Of a stretch of DNA of 64,000 bases, positions 49,934 through 57,899 are shown piece by piece (within the stretch, counting starts at the first letter, position 1; every line of letters starts with the position of its first letter). The notes beneath the pieces are model-generated. The model was given only the letters and a program-made list of their open reading frames with translations. It was not told the DNA's origin and did no database searches. The position numbers and the translations under genes were made by a program. This DNA is from Micromonospora_I sp040659735 (GTDB taxonomy: Bacteria; Actinomycetota; Actinomycetes; Mycobacteriales; Micromonosporaceae): NCBI RefSeq assembly GCF_040659735.1, contig NZ_JBFANZ010000006.1, forward strand, positions 62,001 through 126,000, given 5' to 3'.

Positions 49934-51273
49934 TCGTCCCCAAGGCCCCGACCGGCCTCTCCGCTACCTGGTCGAGCGCGGACCGAGCGGCCGGGGGCCT
50001 CACGGTCGATCTCCTGCTGTACGGACTCTCCGCCGTCTTCGCCACCGTCACGGCGCTCACCTCCACCTTGGCGCCGCATCGGGCGTGGGGAGCGGTGGCC
50101 ACGGTCGGCTACGCGACGGCGGCCGTCGCGGTGACCGCGCAGATGGTCGCCCGCTGGCGGGGGAGCGCGTCGGGGCTGACCGGCATCGGCGCGCGTGCCG
50201 CGATCACGGTCTTCGCCTGGACCGCGAGCGCGCTGCTGCCGATGGTGGTGCAGTGCGTGCAACGGGCCGCCGGCCGCGTCGACCGCGCCCAGGAAGAGGT
50301 GATCGTCGTCGAGCAGGGCGGCCTGCGCCTGCTCGAACACGGCAGCCCCTACCTGGGCCGCGACGCGATCGCTGCCCTGCCGGCCGGCGAACAGTTGCTC
50401 GGCTACCTGCCGTACCAGCCGGGGATGGCGCTCTTCGGCCTGCCGCGCGCCACCGTTGGCGTCGCCTGGTGGACCGACGCGCGCGTCTGGTTCGGTCTCG
50501 CCACCGTGGCCGCGCTCGTGGCCGCCGTCGCGGTGCTGCGGCGCAGCCCCGTGGCGCGGCCGGAGACGGCCGCCCACGACCGCGCCGTTCTGCGGGCGGT
50601 TCAGCTCGCCACCGTGCTGCCCGTCTGCGCGCTCACCCTGGCGACCGGCGGGGACGACATCCCCGTACTCGCGTTCTGTCTCCTCGCCCTCGCCCTCCTC
50701 GCGGGCGGCCGACCCGGCGCCGCCGGCCTCGCGGTCGGGCTCGCCGCGGCCCTCAAACTCTTCGCCTGGCCGGTCGCGCTGGTTCTTCTCGGGTACGCCG
50801 GCACCCGCGGCCGCCGCGCCGCGATCCGGTTCGGCGTCGGCGCCGTCGGCCTGCCGATCGCGGCGCTGCTGCCCGCGCAGCTCGTCGACTCCGGCGCGCT
50901 GCTCGAAAACGTCGTGCACTTTCCGCTCGGCCATGGGCTGGTCCACAGCCCCGCGCAGTCGCCGTTCCCCGGCTATCTCATCGCCGCGACACTGCCCGGC
51001 GGTCGGATCATCGCTGCGGCGCTGCTCGTCGGCGCCGGGCTGGCGATCGCCGTCCGACTCGCCCGCCGTCCGCCCCGCACGCCCGCCGAAGCCGCGCTCG
51101 TCTGCGGATACGGGCTACTCGCGGCCATCGCGCTGATGCCGTCTACCCGCTTCGGCTACCTGCTCTATCCGGTCGCTTTCCTGGCCTGGGCGGCGGCCCT
51201 GCGGATGGCGGTCCCCGCACCGGCCGTCGAGGAAAACCATCGGTCACGACCGGCGGCGGCAGCGACATCATGA
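49930..51273 (+). CDS. polytopic membrane protein, possibly GT87-like
   Basis: A 447-residue protein with about 10 predicted membrane helices. The extracellular loop V-V-E-Q-G-G-L-R-L-L-E-H-G-S-P-Y and the later G-Y-L-P-Y-Q-P-G-M and A-A-A-L-K-L-F-A-W-P motifs recall DUF2029/GT87 glycosyltransferases, but the classic Asp is not certain. GTG 49930 overlaps the GGDEF-EAL stop, and ATG 51270 of crcB overlaps its own stop, so it is in a coupled chain. Function unknown. Confidence 0.75.
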   Translation: MIVPKAPTGLSATWSSADRAAGGLTVDLLLYGLSAVFATVTALTSTLAPHRAWGAVATVGYATAAVAVTAQMVARWRGSASGLTGIGARAAITVFAWTASALLPMVVQCVQRAAGRVDRAQEEVIVVEQGGLRLLEHGSPYLGRDAIAALPAGEQLLGYLPYQPGMALFGLPRATVGVAWWTDARVWFGLATVAALVAAVAVLRRSPVARPETAAHDRAVLRAVQLATVLPVCALTLATGGDDIPVLAFCLLALALLAGGRPGAAGLAVGLAAALKLFAWPVALVLLGYAGTRGRRAAIRFGVGAVGLPIAALLPAQLVDSGALLENVVHFPLGHGLVHSPAQSPFPGYLIAATLPGGRIIAAALLVGAGLAIAVRLARRPPRTPAEAALVCGYGLLAAIALMPSTRFGYLLYPVAFLAWAAALRMAVPAPAVEENHRSRPAAAATS

Positions 51274-51692
51274 CGCCGATCGAGGAGACGGCCCGAGGGG
51301 TGGTCGTCGCGGTGGCGGCGGGTGGCGCGATCGGTTCGGCGGCCCGGTACGGGCTCGCGCTGGCCTGGCCCACCCCGGTCGCTGGTTTTCCGTGGGCGAC
51401 CCTGCTCACCAACGTGAGCGGATGCGTTCTGCTCGGGGCGCTCATGCAGGTCATCGCGGCACGGATCGCCCCGCACCGGCTGGTCCGGCCGTTCCTCGGC
51501 ACCGGGGTGCTCGGCGGCTTCACCACATTCTCGACCTACGCGGTGGAGAGCCGGTCCCTGCTCGCCGCAGGTCGGCCCGCGCTGGCCGCCGCGTACGTCC
51601 TCGGCACGCTGGTCGGCGCGCTCCTCGCGGTCCGGCTCGGGATGCTGATCGTGCGGTGGCTCGGTTTCCCGACGGTGCGGCACCCATCGTGA
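51270..51692 (+). CDS. crcB: fluoride-specific ion channel CrcB, copy 1
   Basis: A 140-residue four-helix CrcB/Fluc protein exporting fluoride. Signature motifs: G-G-A-I-G-S-A-A-R-Y-G-L, T-L-L-T-N-V-S-G-C-V-L-L-G, and G-V-L-G-G-F-T-T-F-S-T-Y-A. Its ATG overlaps the upstream stop (ATGA), and its own stop overlaps the start of copy 2 (GTGA). The adjacent pair may assemble as dual-topology or heterodimeric subunits. No fluoride riboswitch is visible because the genes lie inside a coupled chain. Confidence 0.94.
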   Translation: MTPIEETARGVVVAVAAGGAIGSAARYGLALAWPTPVAGFPWATLLTNVSGCVLLGALMQVIAARIAPHRLVRPFLGTGVLGGFTTFSTYAVESRSLLAAGRPALAAAYVLGTLVGALLAVRLGMLIVRWLGFPTVRHPS

Positions 51693-52063
51693 CGCTCGTG
51701 CTGGTGATGGTCGGCGGAGCGGTGGGAGCGACCGCCCGCTTCCTCGTCGACCGGGCGGTCACCGCCCGATGGGGCCGGACACTGCCGTGGGGCACACTCG
51801 CCGTCAACGTGGCGGGGTCGCTCCTGCTCGGTCTCCTGGCCGGGTCCGGCAGCGCACTGCCCGGATCGCTGGGTTGGCTCCTCGGTACGGGCTTCTGCGG
51901 CGCGTTCACCACCTACTCCACCTTCGGCTACGAGACCGTGCGCCTCGCCGGCCAGGGCGGCAGCGGAGCGGCGCGTGCGCTGCTCAACGTCACCGTCACC
52001 GTGGCGGCGGGACTGACGTCAGCCGCGCTCGGCTGGCAGCTCACGTCGAGCTTGGCCGTCTGA
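51689..52063 (+). CDS. crcB: fluoride-specific ion channel CrcB, copy 2
   Basis: A 124-residue CrcB/Fluc protein. Motifs: G-G-A-V-G-A-T-A-R-F-L-V-D, L-A-V-N-V-A-G-S-L-L-L-G, and G-F-C-G-A-F-T-T-Y-S-T-F-G-Y. It differs from copy 1 in loop length and in using F at the R-Y/F position. GTG 51689 overlaps the stop codon of copy 1. Both copies keep the pore Asn and the Phe-box, so both should be functional subunits. Confidence 0.93.
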   Translation: MTLVLVMVGGAVGATARFLVDRAVTARWGRTLPWGTLAVNVAGSLLLGLLAGSGSALPGSLGWLLGTGFCGAFTTYSTFGYETVRLAGQGGSGAARALLNVTVTVAAGLTSAALGWQLTSSLAV

Positions 52064-52099
52064 GCAACGCGCACCCGCCATCAGGCGTACACCAGAGGG

Positions 52100-52735
52100 A
52101 TGGAGACGCCGTACCGGGACCGGGTCGCGGCCGGTGAGGCGCTCGCCAGCCGGCTGAAGCACCTGGCCGACCGGCCGGACGTCGTGGTGCTCGGTCTCGT
52201 CCGCGGTGGGATCCCGGTCGCGGCGGTGGTGGCCGCCGAGCTACGGGTGCAGCTGGACGTGCTGGTGATCCGCAAGCTCGGGCTTCCGTCAGAACACGAG
52301 GTGGCGTTCGGAGCGATCGGCCCGGACGGCGTGCAGGTGCTCAATGCCGAGGTCGCCGGGCGGCTCGACCCCGAGGAGATCGCCGAGGTCGTCCGGGCGG
52401 AGACCGAGGAGCTGCAGCGACGTGCGGAGCTCTACCGGCCGGGTCGCCCGCCGCTCGATCTGCGGGACCGCACGGTGGTGATCGTCGACGACGGACTCGC
52501 GACCGGGGCGACCATCCGCGCGGCCGTGATGGTCTGTCGCCGGCTCTGTGCCCATCGGATCATGGTGGCCGTACCGGTCGGCTCCGTCGGGGCGTGCTCG
52601 GCCGTGTCGGCGGTGGCCGATGAACTGCTCTGCCTGCTTCGGCCGGCAGATTTCCGCGCGGTCGGACAGTTCTACGAGGACTTCGAGCAGGTTTCCGACG
52701 ACGAGGTCACGGCGACGCTGTCCGGGCGGGGGTGA
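52100..52735 (+). CDS. phosphoribosyltransferase-domain protein
   Basis: A 211-residue type I phosphoribosyltransferase fold protein. The PRPP-binding motif is V-V-I-V-D-D-G-L-A-T-G-A-T-I-R-A-A, and an earlier L-G-L-V-R-G-G-I-P-V-A loop is typical of the family. The hood contains R-K-L-G-L-P-S-E-H-E-V-A-F-G-A-I. This resembles stand-alone PRTase proteins often found near erythromycin-esterase or dienelactone-hydrolase-like domains, with unknown base. ATG 52100 has a short AGAGGG upstream. Confidence 0.88.
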   Translation: METPYRDRVAAGEALASRLKHLADRPDVVVLGLVRGGIPVAAVVAAELRVQLDVLVIRKLGLPSEHEVAFGAIGPDGVQVLNAEVAGRLDPEEIAEVVRAETEELQRRAELYRPGRPPLDLRDRTVVIVDDGLATGATIRAAVMVCRRLCAHRIMVAVPVGSVGACSAVSAVADELLCLLRPADFRAVGQFYEDFEQVSDDEVTATLSGRG

Positions 52736-52745
52736 CAGCAGCCGG

Positions 52746-52751
52746 TACCGT
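52746..52751 (+). promoter_or_regulatory. -10 element for the zinc-ribbon gene
   Basis: TACCGT ends 6 nt before ATG 52758. Confidence 0.4.
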
Positions 52752-52757
52752 CGAGTA

Positions 52758-53159
52758 ATGCAGATGACCTGTCCGAAGTGCCATGGCGACATGCGCCAGT
52801 ACGAGCGCAGCGGCGTGATTGTCGACCAGTGCGGCGAGTGCCGCGGGATCTTCCTCGACCGCGGTGAGCTGGAGAAGCTCTTCGAAGCCGAGGCGAGCTG
52901 GAACCGGGAGCACGGTGCTCCACCGGCGCCGCCCGCGCCGCAGCCGGGTCACGCCGGCGCGCCCGCTGCCGGTGGCTACGTGCCGCCGCCCCCGCCGCAG
53001 CACCACCAGCCCGGCTACCCGCCGGCCCATGTCCCGCCACCGCCGCCCGTGACCCACGGCTATCCGCCGGCTCCCGTCCACGGCGGCCACTACGGCTACC
53101 ACGGGCACTACCGCAACAAGCGCCGCAAGGGCGGCTTCCTGGGCGAACTCTTCGACTGA
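52758..53159 (+). CDS. TFIIB-type zinc-ribbon protein
   Basis: A 133-residue protein with an N-terminal zf-TFIIB ribbon: M-T-C-P-K-C-H-G-D-M, then V-D-Q-C-G-E-C-R-G-I-F-L-D-R-G-E-L-E-K-L. The rest is a Pro/His/Gly/Tyr-rich low-complexity tail (P-P-P-P-P-Q-H-H-Q-P-G-Y repeated) ending in a basic K-R-R-K-G-G-F-L-G-E-L-F-D. Similar small zinc-ribbon proteins of unknown function are common in actinobacteria. ATG 52758 is supported by the -10; ATG 52764 is two codons later. Confidence 0.85.
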   Translation: MQMTCPKCHGDMRQYERSGVIVDQCGECRGIFLDRGELEKLFEAEASWNREHGAPPAPPAPQPGHAGAPAAGGYVPPPPPQHHQPGYPPAHVPPPPPVTHGYPPAPVHGGHYGYHGHYRNKRRKGGFLGELFD

Positions 53160-53170
53160 TCCGCGTGAGA

Positions 53171-53210
53171 CGCCGCCGGCCGAGGACGCGCACCCCCTCG
53201 GCCGGCGGCG
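53171..53210. terminator. bidirectional terminator between the zinc-ribbon gene and dnaB
   Basis: Perfect 14-bp stem (53171-53184 / 53197-53210) with a 12-nt loop, between convergent genes ending at 53159 and 53297. It is GC-rich with no U tract. Confidence 0.65.
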
Positions 53211-53296
53211 CTCGACGCGGCCCCGACGTGCGGTTTCCCCTCGTCGGCTGAACGCCCGGAGCGGACAACCCCCGCCGGTCGTCGTGACCGACGCGC

Positions 53297-54703
53297 TCAG
53301 ACCGCCATGTCGACGAAGCGGGACAGGTGGAGCTGCGCCGCGACGGTGATCGTGTCCGTCGGGCCGTTTCGGTGCTTGGCGACAATGAAGTCCGCCTCGC
53401 CGGCCCGCGGCGACTCCTTGTCGTAGTAGTCGTCGCGGTGCAGCAGGATCACCACGTCGGCGTCCTGCTCGATCGATCCCGACTCACGCAGGTCGGAGAG
53501 TTGCGGACGCTTGTCGGTGCGCTGCTCAGGGCCACGGTTCAGCTGGCTGACCGCGATGACCGGGCACTCGACCTCCTTGGCCAGCAGCTTGAGACCACGG
53601 GACAGCTCGGCGACCTCCTGCTGACGGCTCTCGGTCTTCTTCGGTGAGCTCATCAGCTGGAGATAGTCAACGACGATCATCTTGAGGTCGTGTCGCTGCT
53701 TGAGCCGACGCGCCTTGGCCCGGATCTCCATCAGGTTCATGTTGGGCGTGTCGTCGACGAAGATCGGGGCTTCGCTGATCTCGCCCATCCGGCGCGCCAA
53801 CTTGGACCAGTCGTCATCCGACAGCTGCCCGGAGCGGAGCACGTGCAGGGGCACCCGCGCCTCGGCCGAGAGGAGTCGCATGACGATCTCGACCTTGCTC
53901 ATTTCGAGCGAGAAGATGGCGCTGGCGCAGTTGGCCCTGATCGCCGCGTTCCGCGCGAAGTCCATCGAGGCGGTGCTCTTACCGAGACCGGGGCGGCCCG
54001 CCACGATGATCAGCTGGCCGGGGTGCAACCCGTTCAGCAGACGGTCGAGGTCGGTGAATCCGGTCGGCACCCCGGTCATCACCCCGCCCTGCGCGCCGAC
54101 GGCCTCGATCTCGTCGAGCGTGGGCTGCAGCATGTCGGCGAGGCTGGCGAAGTCTTCCCGGACCCGGCGCTCGGTGACGTCGTAGACCGCCTGCTGGGCG
54201 AGGTCGACGACGTCGTCGACGTCACGGCCGCCACCCGCCGCCGAGCCGTATCCGAGTTGGACGATCTTCGTGCCCGCCTCGACCAGACGGCGCAACACCG
54301 CCCGCTCGCCGACGATGCGCGCGTAGTAGGAGGCGTTGGCCGCGGTCGGCACGCTGGCGATGAGGGTGTGCAGGTAGGGGGCGCCACCGATGCGGCCGAG
54401 GTCACCGGAGTCGGAGAGGGCCGCGGCCACGGTAATGGCATCGGCCGGCTCGCCCCGGCCGTAGAGGTCCAGGATCGCGTCGAAGACGGCCGAGTGGATC
54501 GGCCGGTAGAAGTCATTCGACTTCAGGATCTCGACGACGTCGGCGACCGCGTCCTTGGAGAGCAACATGCCACCGAGCACGCACTGCTCCGCCGCGATGT
54601 CCTGCGGCGGGGTCTTGTCGAACTGGCCGACGGGTTGGATCGGGGCGCTTGGAGGCGGACTGGGAGTCCTCGCCTCGGCACGCACATCGTCCGTGATCGA
54701 CAC
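53297..54703 (-). CDS. dnaB: replicative DNA helicase
   Basis: A 468-residue DnaB hexameric helicase. The N-terminal domain contains P-P-Q-D-I-A-A-E-Q-C-V-L-G-G-M-L-L. The RecA-like domain has Walker A G-R-P-G-L-G-K-S-T, F-S-L-E-M-S, D-Y-L-Q-L-M as Walker B and the S-Q-L-N-R-G and S-G-S-I-E-Q-D-A-D motifs. Length is normal, and there is no intein, unlike many mycobacterial DnaB proteins. GTG 54703 follows GGAGG at 6 nt. The long frame upstream to 55324 is the reverse complement of the repeat-rich gene. Upstream DnaA-box-like repeats may control it. Confidence 0.98.
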   Translation of the reverse strand: MSITDDVRAEARTPSPPPSAPIQPVGQFDKTPPQDIAAEQCVLGGMLLSKDAVADVVEILKSNDFYRPIHSAVFDAILDLYGRGEPADAITVAAALSDSGDLGRIGGAPYLHTLIASVPTAANASYYARIVGERAVLRRLVEAGTKIVQLGYGSAAGGGRDVDDVVDLAQQAVYDVTERRVREDFASLADMLQPTLDEIEAVGAQGGVMTGVPTGFTDLDRLLNGLHPGQLIIVAGRPGLGKSTASMDFARNAAIRANCASAIFSLEMSKVEIVMRLLSAEARVPLHVLRSGQLSDDDWSKLARRMGEISEAPIFVDDTPNMNLMEIRAKARRLKQRHDLKMIVVDYLQLMSSPKKTESRQQEVAELSRGLKLLAKEVECPVIAVSQLNRGPEQRTDKRPQLSDLRESGSIEQDADVVILLHRDDYYDKESPRAGEADFIVAKHRNGPTDTITVAAQLHLSRFVDMAV

Positions 54704-54771
54704 CCGGAGCCTCCGCTCGATTGACTGTGCCCGTAGCGAACCGCCGGGGTACGACACTTCTGTCCGCCGCC

Positions 54772-54777
54772 ACCATA
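54772..54777 (-). promoter_or_regulatory. possible -10 for dnaB
   Basis: TATGGT on the minus strand, about 68 nt upstream of GTG 54703, with a loose TTGGGG about 18 nt further upstream. Low confidence; a leader of about 60 nt would result. Confidence 0.3.
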
Positions 54778-54830
54778 CGAAACCCGAGGTCACAGCCCCA
54801 AACACCGCGGTGGACGAAGTTCGGGAGAAG

Positions 54831-54884
54831 CTGTGGACAGCGGCCTCACGGATGTGCGCAGGGTTGTGCACATCCTGTGCACAA
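54831..54884. promoter_or_regulatory. DnaA-box-like cluster upstream of dnaB
   Basis: CTGTGGACAG at 54831-54840 (reverse of CTGTCCACA, one mismatch from TTGTCCACA), then a perfect inverted repeat TTGTGCACA-TCC-TGTGCACAA at 54864-54884. Each arm is one base from the actinobacterial DnaA box. It sits in the 353-bp gap before dnaB and the divergent repeat-rich gene. Nothing else is recognised in the gap apart from promoter-like sequences. Confidence 0.45.
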
Positions 54885-55056
54885 CGTCGTGGGATTTCTC
54901 CGCACACCCGGTCTGAACTGCGCTTTCTCGGTCCCCAGCATGTGGAGGAAAGAAATCTGGACATGTGTCGTTGACGACGACCGGCTATCATCGCCAACGA
55001 CGAATCTGTCCAGATGGCCGATTGCGACTCGGTATCAGAAAGGTCACGCTCCGGCG

Positions 55057-56469
55057 GTGGACTACCGGGACTGGGGGTACGGCGATCGCACCCCGTACGA
55101 GCGCCGTCCGGCGACGTCGTGGGCTGGTGACGACGAGCCGCGTGCGGCCGACGATCTGTCCGCCGGCACGTCCTGGGGCCAGAGCTACCGCTCCGGGCGC
55201 CAATCTGGGAGGACAGACCTGACCGACAGCGGCTTCGACGACGCGTACTGGACGCCACCGAGCTCAGCCGCGCCGGCGCCGACCTCGGCGACCCCCGCAC
55301 CGAGCTCGGCGATTCCCGCGCCACGCGGCAGCGGGCGGCATCGCGATGACGGCGACCTGCCGGAGCCGGCGGCTCGCGGCCCGGTCAGCAGCAGTCCCTT
55401 CAGCAGCGGTCCGGTCAGCAGCCGGCCGATGAGCAGTGGCCCCATCAGCAGCGGTCCGGTCAGCAGCCGGCCGATGAGCAGTGGCCCGATGAGTAGCGGC
55501 CCCGTGTCCAGCAGCGGCTGGCGGCAGAGCGCGCCGACCGGCCGTTGGGACCGGCCGGCCGACACCGGGGAATGGCAGCGCACTCCGGAGACCGACCAGT
55601 GGCAGCGGTCGGACGACACCGGCGAGTGGACCCGTGCCGGGCACACCGGCGAATGGCGCAACCCGCACGCGTCGAGCTGGTCCGAACCGGGCGACAGCGC
55701 CGAGTGGAGCCGCGACCCCTACCCGCGCGACTGGCGGGACGACACGAGCGCGGGGCAGTGGCGGCAGGGCGCACACACCGGCCAGTTCGACCGGATCACC
55801 GACACCGGTAGCTGGAGCGCCACCAGTGATGCGGGCGCTTGGCCGCGAACCGAGCCGCCCGGACGGCAGCCGCGCGGCCCGGTCGAGACGGAGAGTTCCT
55901 GGCGGGACTCGGACGACACGTTCTGGTCCGGCACGCGGCTGGCCGGCGACGACCCGCGCTGGGTGGAGACGCCCGTGTCGGCGCCCCGGTCACCCGCCGT
56001 CGCCTATCCGCGGCCGCCGCGCAGCCGTCCGGCGCCGCCACCCGTCCGGCAGGTCTACCGTCCGCCCGTGCGACGCGGACGGGGCAGAGGCCCCGACGAG
56101 GAGCTGCTGGACTTCGATCCCGGCGGACACGTCGCCTCGCTCCTCTACACCGCGCTCTGGTACGCCGTACCGGTCCTGTTCTTCGCGCTGTGGACGTTCA
56201 CGCTCGACAACACCCCGCCACCGGCCGGCTGCGTCACCGACGTCACCGGTGGTGGGTGCCAGTCGGAGCGCGCCCAGGCGATCGCGTCGGTGGTCGGTGG
56301 GGCGCCGCAGTTCGGTGCCGCTCTGCTGGCGAGCCTGGTGGTCGCGATCGTGCTGCGGTGGGCCAGCGGGACGTGGCGCGCGGCGAGCGTCGGCCTCGCC
56401 GCCGCGGTCGTCGGCGGCGGTCTCTCCACCGTGGTCTTCAGCGCCCTCACGGGGCAGCCCGTTGGCTGA
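55057..56469 (+). CDS. repeat-rich membrane protein of unknown function between dnaB and rplI
   Basis: A 470-residue protein. Residues 1-350 are disordered, rich in Ser, Gly, Pro, Asp, Arg and Trp. They include a Ser-Ser-Gly-Pro-type repeat region (about 105-150) built on a 45-bp DNA duplication and several degenerate T-G-x-W repeats (about 155-270, for example D-T-G-E-W, H-T-G-E-W, D-T-G-S-W). The C-terminal 100 residues have about three membrane helices. GTG 55057 is the most likely start; longer in-frame starts exist but fall in non-coding-looking sequence. No family recognised. A perfect terminator follows. Confidence 0.75.
   Translation: MDYRDWGYGDRTPYERRPATSWAGDDEPRAADDLSAGTSWGQSYRSGRQSGRTDLTDSGFDDAYWTPPSSAAPAPTSATPAPSSAIPAPRGSGRHRDDGDLPEPAARGPVSSSPFSSGPVSSRPMSSGPISSGPVSSRPMSSGPMSSGPVSSSGWRQSAPTGRWDRPADTGEWQRTPETDQWQRSDDTGEWTRAGHTGEWRNPHASSWSEPGDSAEWSRDPYPRDWRDDTSAGQWRQGAHTGQFDRITDTGSWSATSDAGAWPRTEPPGRQPRGPVETESSWRDSDDTFWSGTRLAGDDPRWVETPVSAPRSPAVAYPRPPRSRPAPPPVRQVYRPPVRRGRGRGPDEELLDFDPGGHVASLLYTALWYAVPVLFFALWTFTLDNTPPPAGCVTDVTGGGCQSERAQAIASVVGGAPQFGAALLASLVVAIVLRWASGTWRAASVGLAAAVVGGGLSTVVFSALTGQPVG
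55401..55490 (+). repeat. 45-bp tandem duplication
   Basis: Units 55401-55445 and 55446-55490 are nearly identical (one difference at the end), encoding a repeated 15-residue Ser/Gly/Pro/Met segment. Confidence 0.9.
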
Positions 56470-56484
56470 CCGCCATGACGACGA

Positions 56485-56524
56485 CGAAAGGGGCGACGCG
56501 CCGGTCGGCGCGTCGCCCCTTTCG
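56485..56524. terminator. strong bidirectional intrinsic terminator
   Basis: Perfect 18-bp stem (56485-56502 / 56507-56524) with a 4-nt loop. AAA and TTT flank the stem on each side, so it serves both the repeat-rich gene and rplI. Confidence 0.9.
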
Positions 56525-56533
56525 CAGGTCGTG

Positions 56534-56983
56534 CTACTGGGCCTTGACCACGTTCAGGTTGAACTTGGCGGTGACCTCCGGGTGCAGCTTGACGCTCACC
56601 GGGTAGGAACCGACCGACTTGATGTGGCCGGGCAGCTCCAGGCGGCGCCGGTCGAGGATCGGCCCGCCGGCGGTCTTCACCGCGGCGACGATCTCGGCCG
56701 GGGTGACCGAGCCGAACAGGCGCCCGCCGTCTCCGGCACGCACCGCCAGGCTTACCTTGAGGCCCTCAAGCTGGCCCTTGACCTCGTTGGCGTGGCCCAG
56801 GTCGCGGATCTCGCGGGCCGACCGGGCCCGCTGGATAACCGTGACCTGACGCTCCGCACCCTTGGTCCAGCCGATCGCGAGGCCCTGCGGCATCAGGTAG
56901 TTACGGCCGTAGCCGTCCTTGACCTCAACGATGTCGCCGGGGGCACCGAGGCCGGACACGTCCTGAGTCAGGATGATCTTCAT
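56534..56983 (-). CDS. rplI: 50S ribosomal protein bL9
   Basis: A 149-residue bL9. It begins M-K-I-I-L-T-Q-D-V-S-G-L-G-A-P-G-D-I-V-E-V-K-D-G-Y-G-R-N-Y-L, the classic N-terminal domain, followed by the long central helix and C-terminal domain with L-F-G-S-V-T. ATG 56983 has GAGGAGG upstream. Last gene of the rpsF-ssb-rpsR-rplI operon; the terminator is just beyond. Confidence 0.97.
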   Translation of the reverse strand: MKIILTQDVSGLGAPGDIVEVKDGYGRNYLMPQGLAIGWTKGAERQVTVIQRARSAREIRDLGHANEVKGQLEGLKVSLAVRAGDGGRLFGSVTPAEIVAAVKTAGGPILDRRRLELPGHIKSVGSYPVSVKLHPEVTAKFNLNVVKAQ

Positions 56984-56997
56984 GTCGGTGCCTCCTC

Positions 56998-57237
56998 TCA
57001 GCGTGCCGTGGCCGTGTACGGCAGGAGCGCCATCTCACGGGCGTTCTTGACCGCACGAGCGATCTGCCGCTGCTGCTGGGAGGTAACCCCGGTCACCCGC
57101 CGAGCGCGGATCTTGCCGCGGTCGGAGATGAACTTGCGCAGCAGCGCGGTGTCCTTGTAGTCGATGTAGGTGATCCCGTCCTTGTCGAGCGGGTTCACCT
57201 TCTTCTTCGGCTTGCGCAGTGCCGCAGCCTTCGCCAT
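56998..57237 (-). CDS. rpsR: 30S ribosomal protein bS18
   Basis: A 79-residue bS18 with basic N-terminus (A-L-R-K-P-K-K-K), I-T-Y-I-D-Y-K-D-T-A-L-L-R-K-F-I, and R-A-R-R-V-T-G-V-T-S-Q-Q-Q-R-Q-I-A-R-A. It binds S6 in the 30S platform. It lacks the zinc-binding CxxC seen in some bS18 paralogues (C- form). ATG 57237 follows AGGAG at 8 nt. Third gene of the operon. Confidence 0.97.
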   Translation of the reverse strand: MAKAAALRKPKKKVNPLDKDGITYIDYKDTALLRKFISDRGKIRARRVTGVTSQQQRQIARAVKNAREMALLPYTATAR

Positions 57238-57281
57238 TGATCTTGCTCCTGGTTTGCGGTCCCGGCCGCTGGGGGCCGGCA

Positions 57282-57800
57282 TCAGAACGGGGGCTCTTCG
57301 TCGAAGTTGCCGCCGCCCGAACCGGAGGGCGAGGAAGAGGGAGCCGCCGTGGCCCACGGGTCGTCGAAGTTACCTCCGCCGCCCTGGCCACCGCCGCCAC
57401 CGCCACCGCCGAAGCCGCCACCGCCGCCACCGGAGCGGGACATCTTCTGCACCTTCGCCGTGGCGTAGCGCAGCGACGGGCCGATCTCGTCGACCTCCAG
57501 CTCGATGACGGTGCGCTTCTCGCCCTCACGCGTCTCGTACGACCGCTGACGCAGCCGACCAGAAACGATCACACGGGCGCCCCGCTGCAACGACTCGGCG
57601 ACGTGCTCCGCAGCCTGCCGCCATACGGTGCAGGCCAGGAAGAGCGGCTCGCCGTCCTTCCACTCGTTGGAAGCCTTGTCCATGAACCGGGGCGTCGAAG
57701 CGACCCGGAACTTGGCGACCGCCGCACCCGACGGGGTGAAGCGCAACTCGGGGTCATCGGTCAGATTGCCGATGACCGTGATGGTGGTGTCTCCTGCCAT
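57282..57800 (-). CDS. ssb: single-stranded DNA-binding protein
   Basis: A 172-residue SSB. The OB fold begins T-T-I-T-V-I-G-N-L-T-D-D-P-E-L-R-F-T-P-S-G, with W-R-Q-A-A-E-H and R-V-I-V-S-G-R-L. The linker is very Gly-rich, and the C-terminus is N-F-D-E-E-P-P-F, the conserved acidic tip that docks replication and repair partners. ATG 57800 has GAGGAG upstream. Second gene of the operon. Confidence 0.97.
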   Translation of the reverse strand: MAGDTTITVIGNLTDDPELRFTPSGAAVAKFRVASTPRFMDKASNEWKDGEPLFLACTVWRQAAEHVAESLQRGARVIVSGRLRQRSYETREGEKRTVIELEVDEIGPSLRYATAKVQKMSRSGGGGGGFGGGGGGGGQGGGGNFDDPWATAAPSSSPSGSGGGNFDEEPPF

Positions 57801-57899
57801 GAGCCATCTCCTCGCGCACTCATCGTTGCCTGCGGTAAGGCTGCCAGAGCCCTACGACAGCGCCGATGAGGCTGGTCCGGGCGTGCCGGGAAATGCGCC

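Noticed and set aside
51200..51270. Fluoride riboswitch upstream of the crcB pair
   Set aside because: The crcB genes start by stop/start overlap inside a chain, so there is no leader to hold a riboswitch.
54704..55056. Origin of replication suggested by DnaA-like sites
   Set aside because: Only three imperfect sites and no dnaA, dnaN or gyrB next to them; more likely a regulatory site for dnaB.
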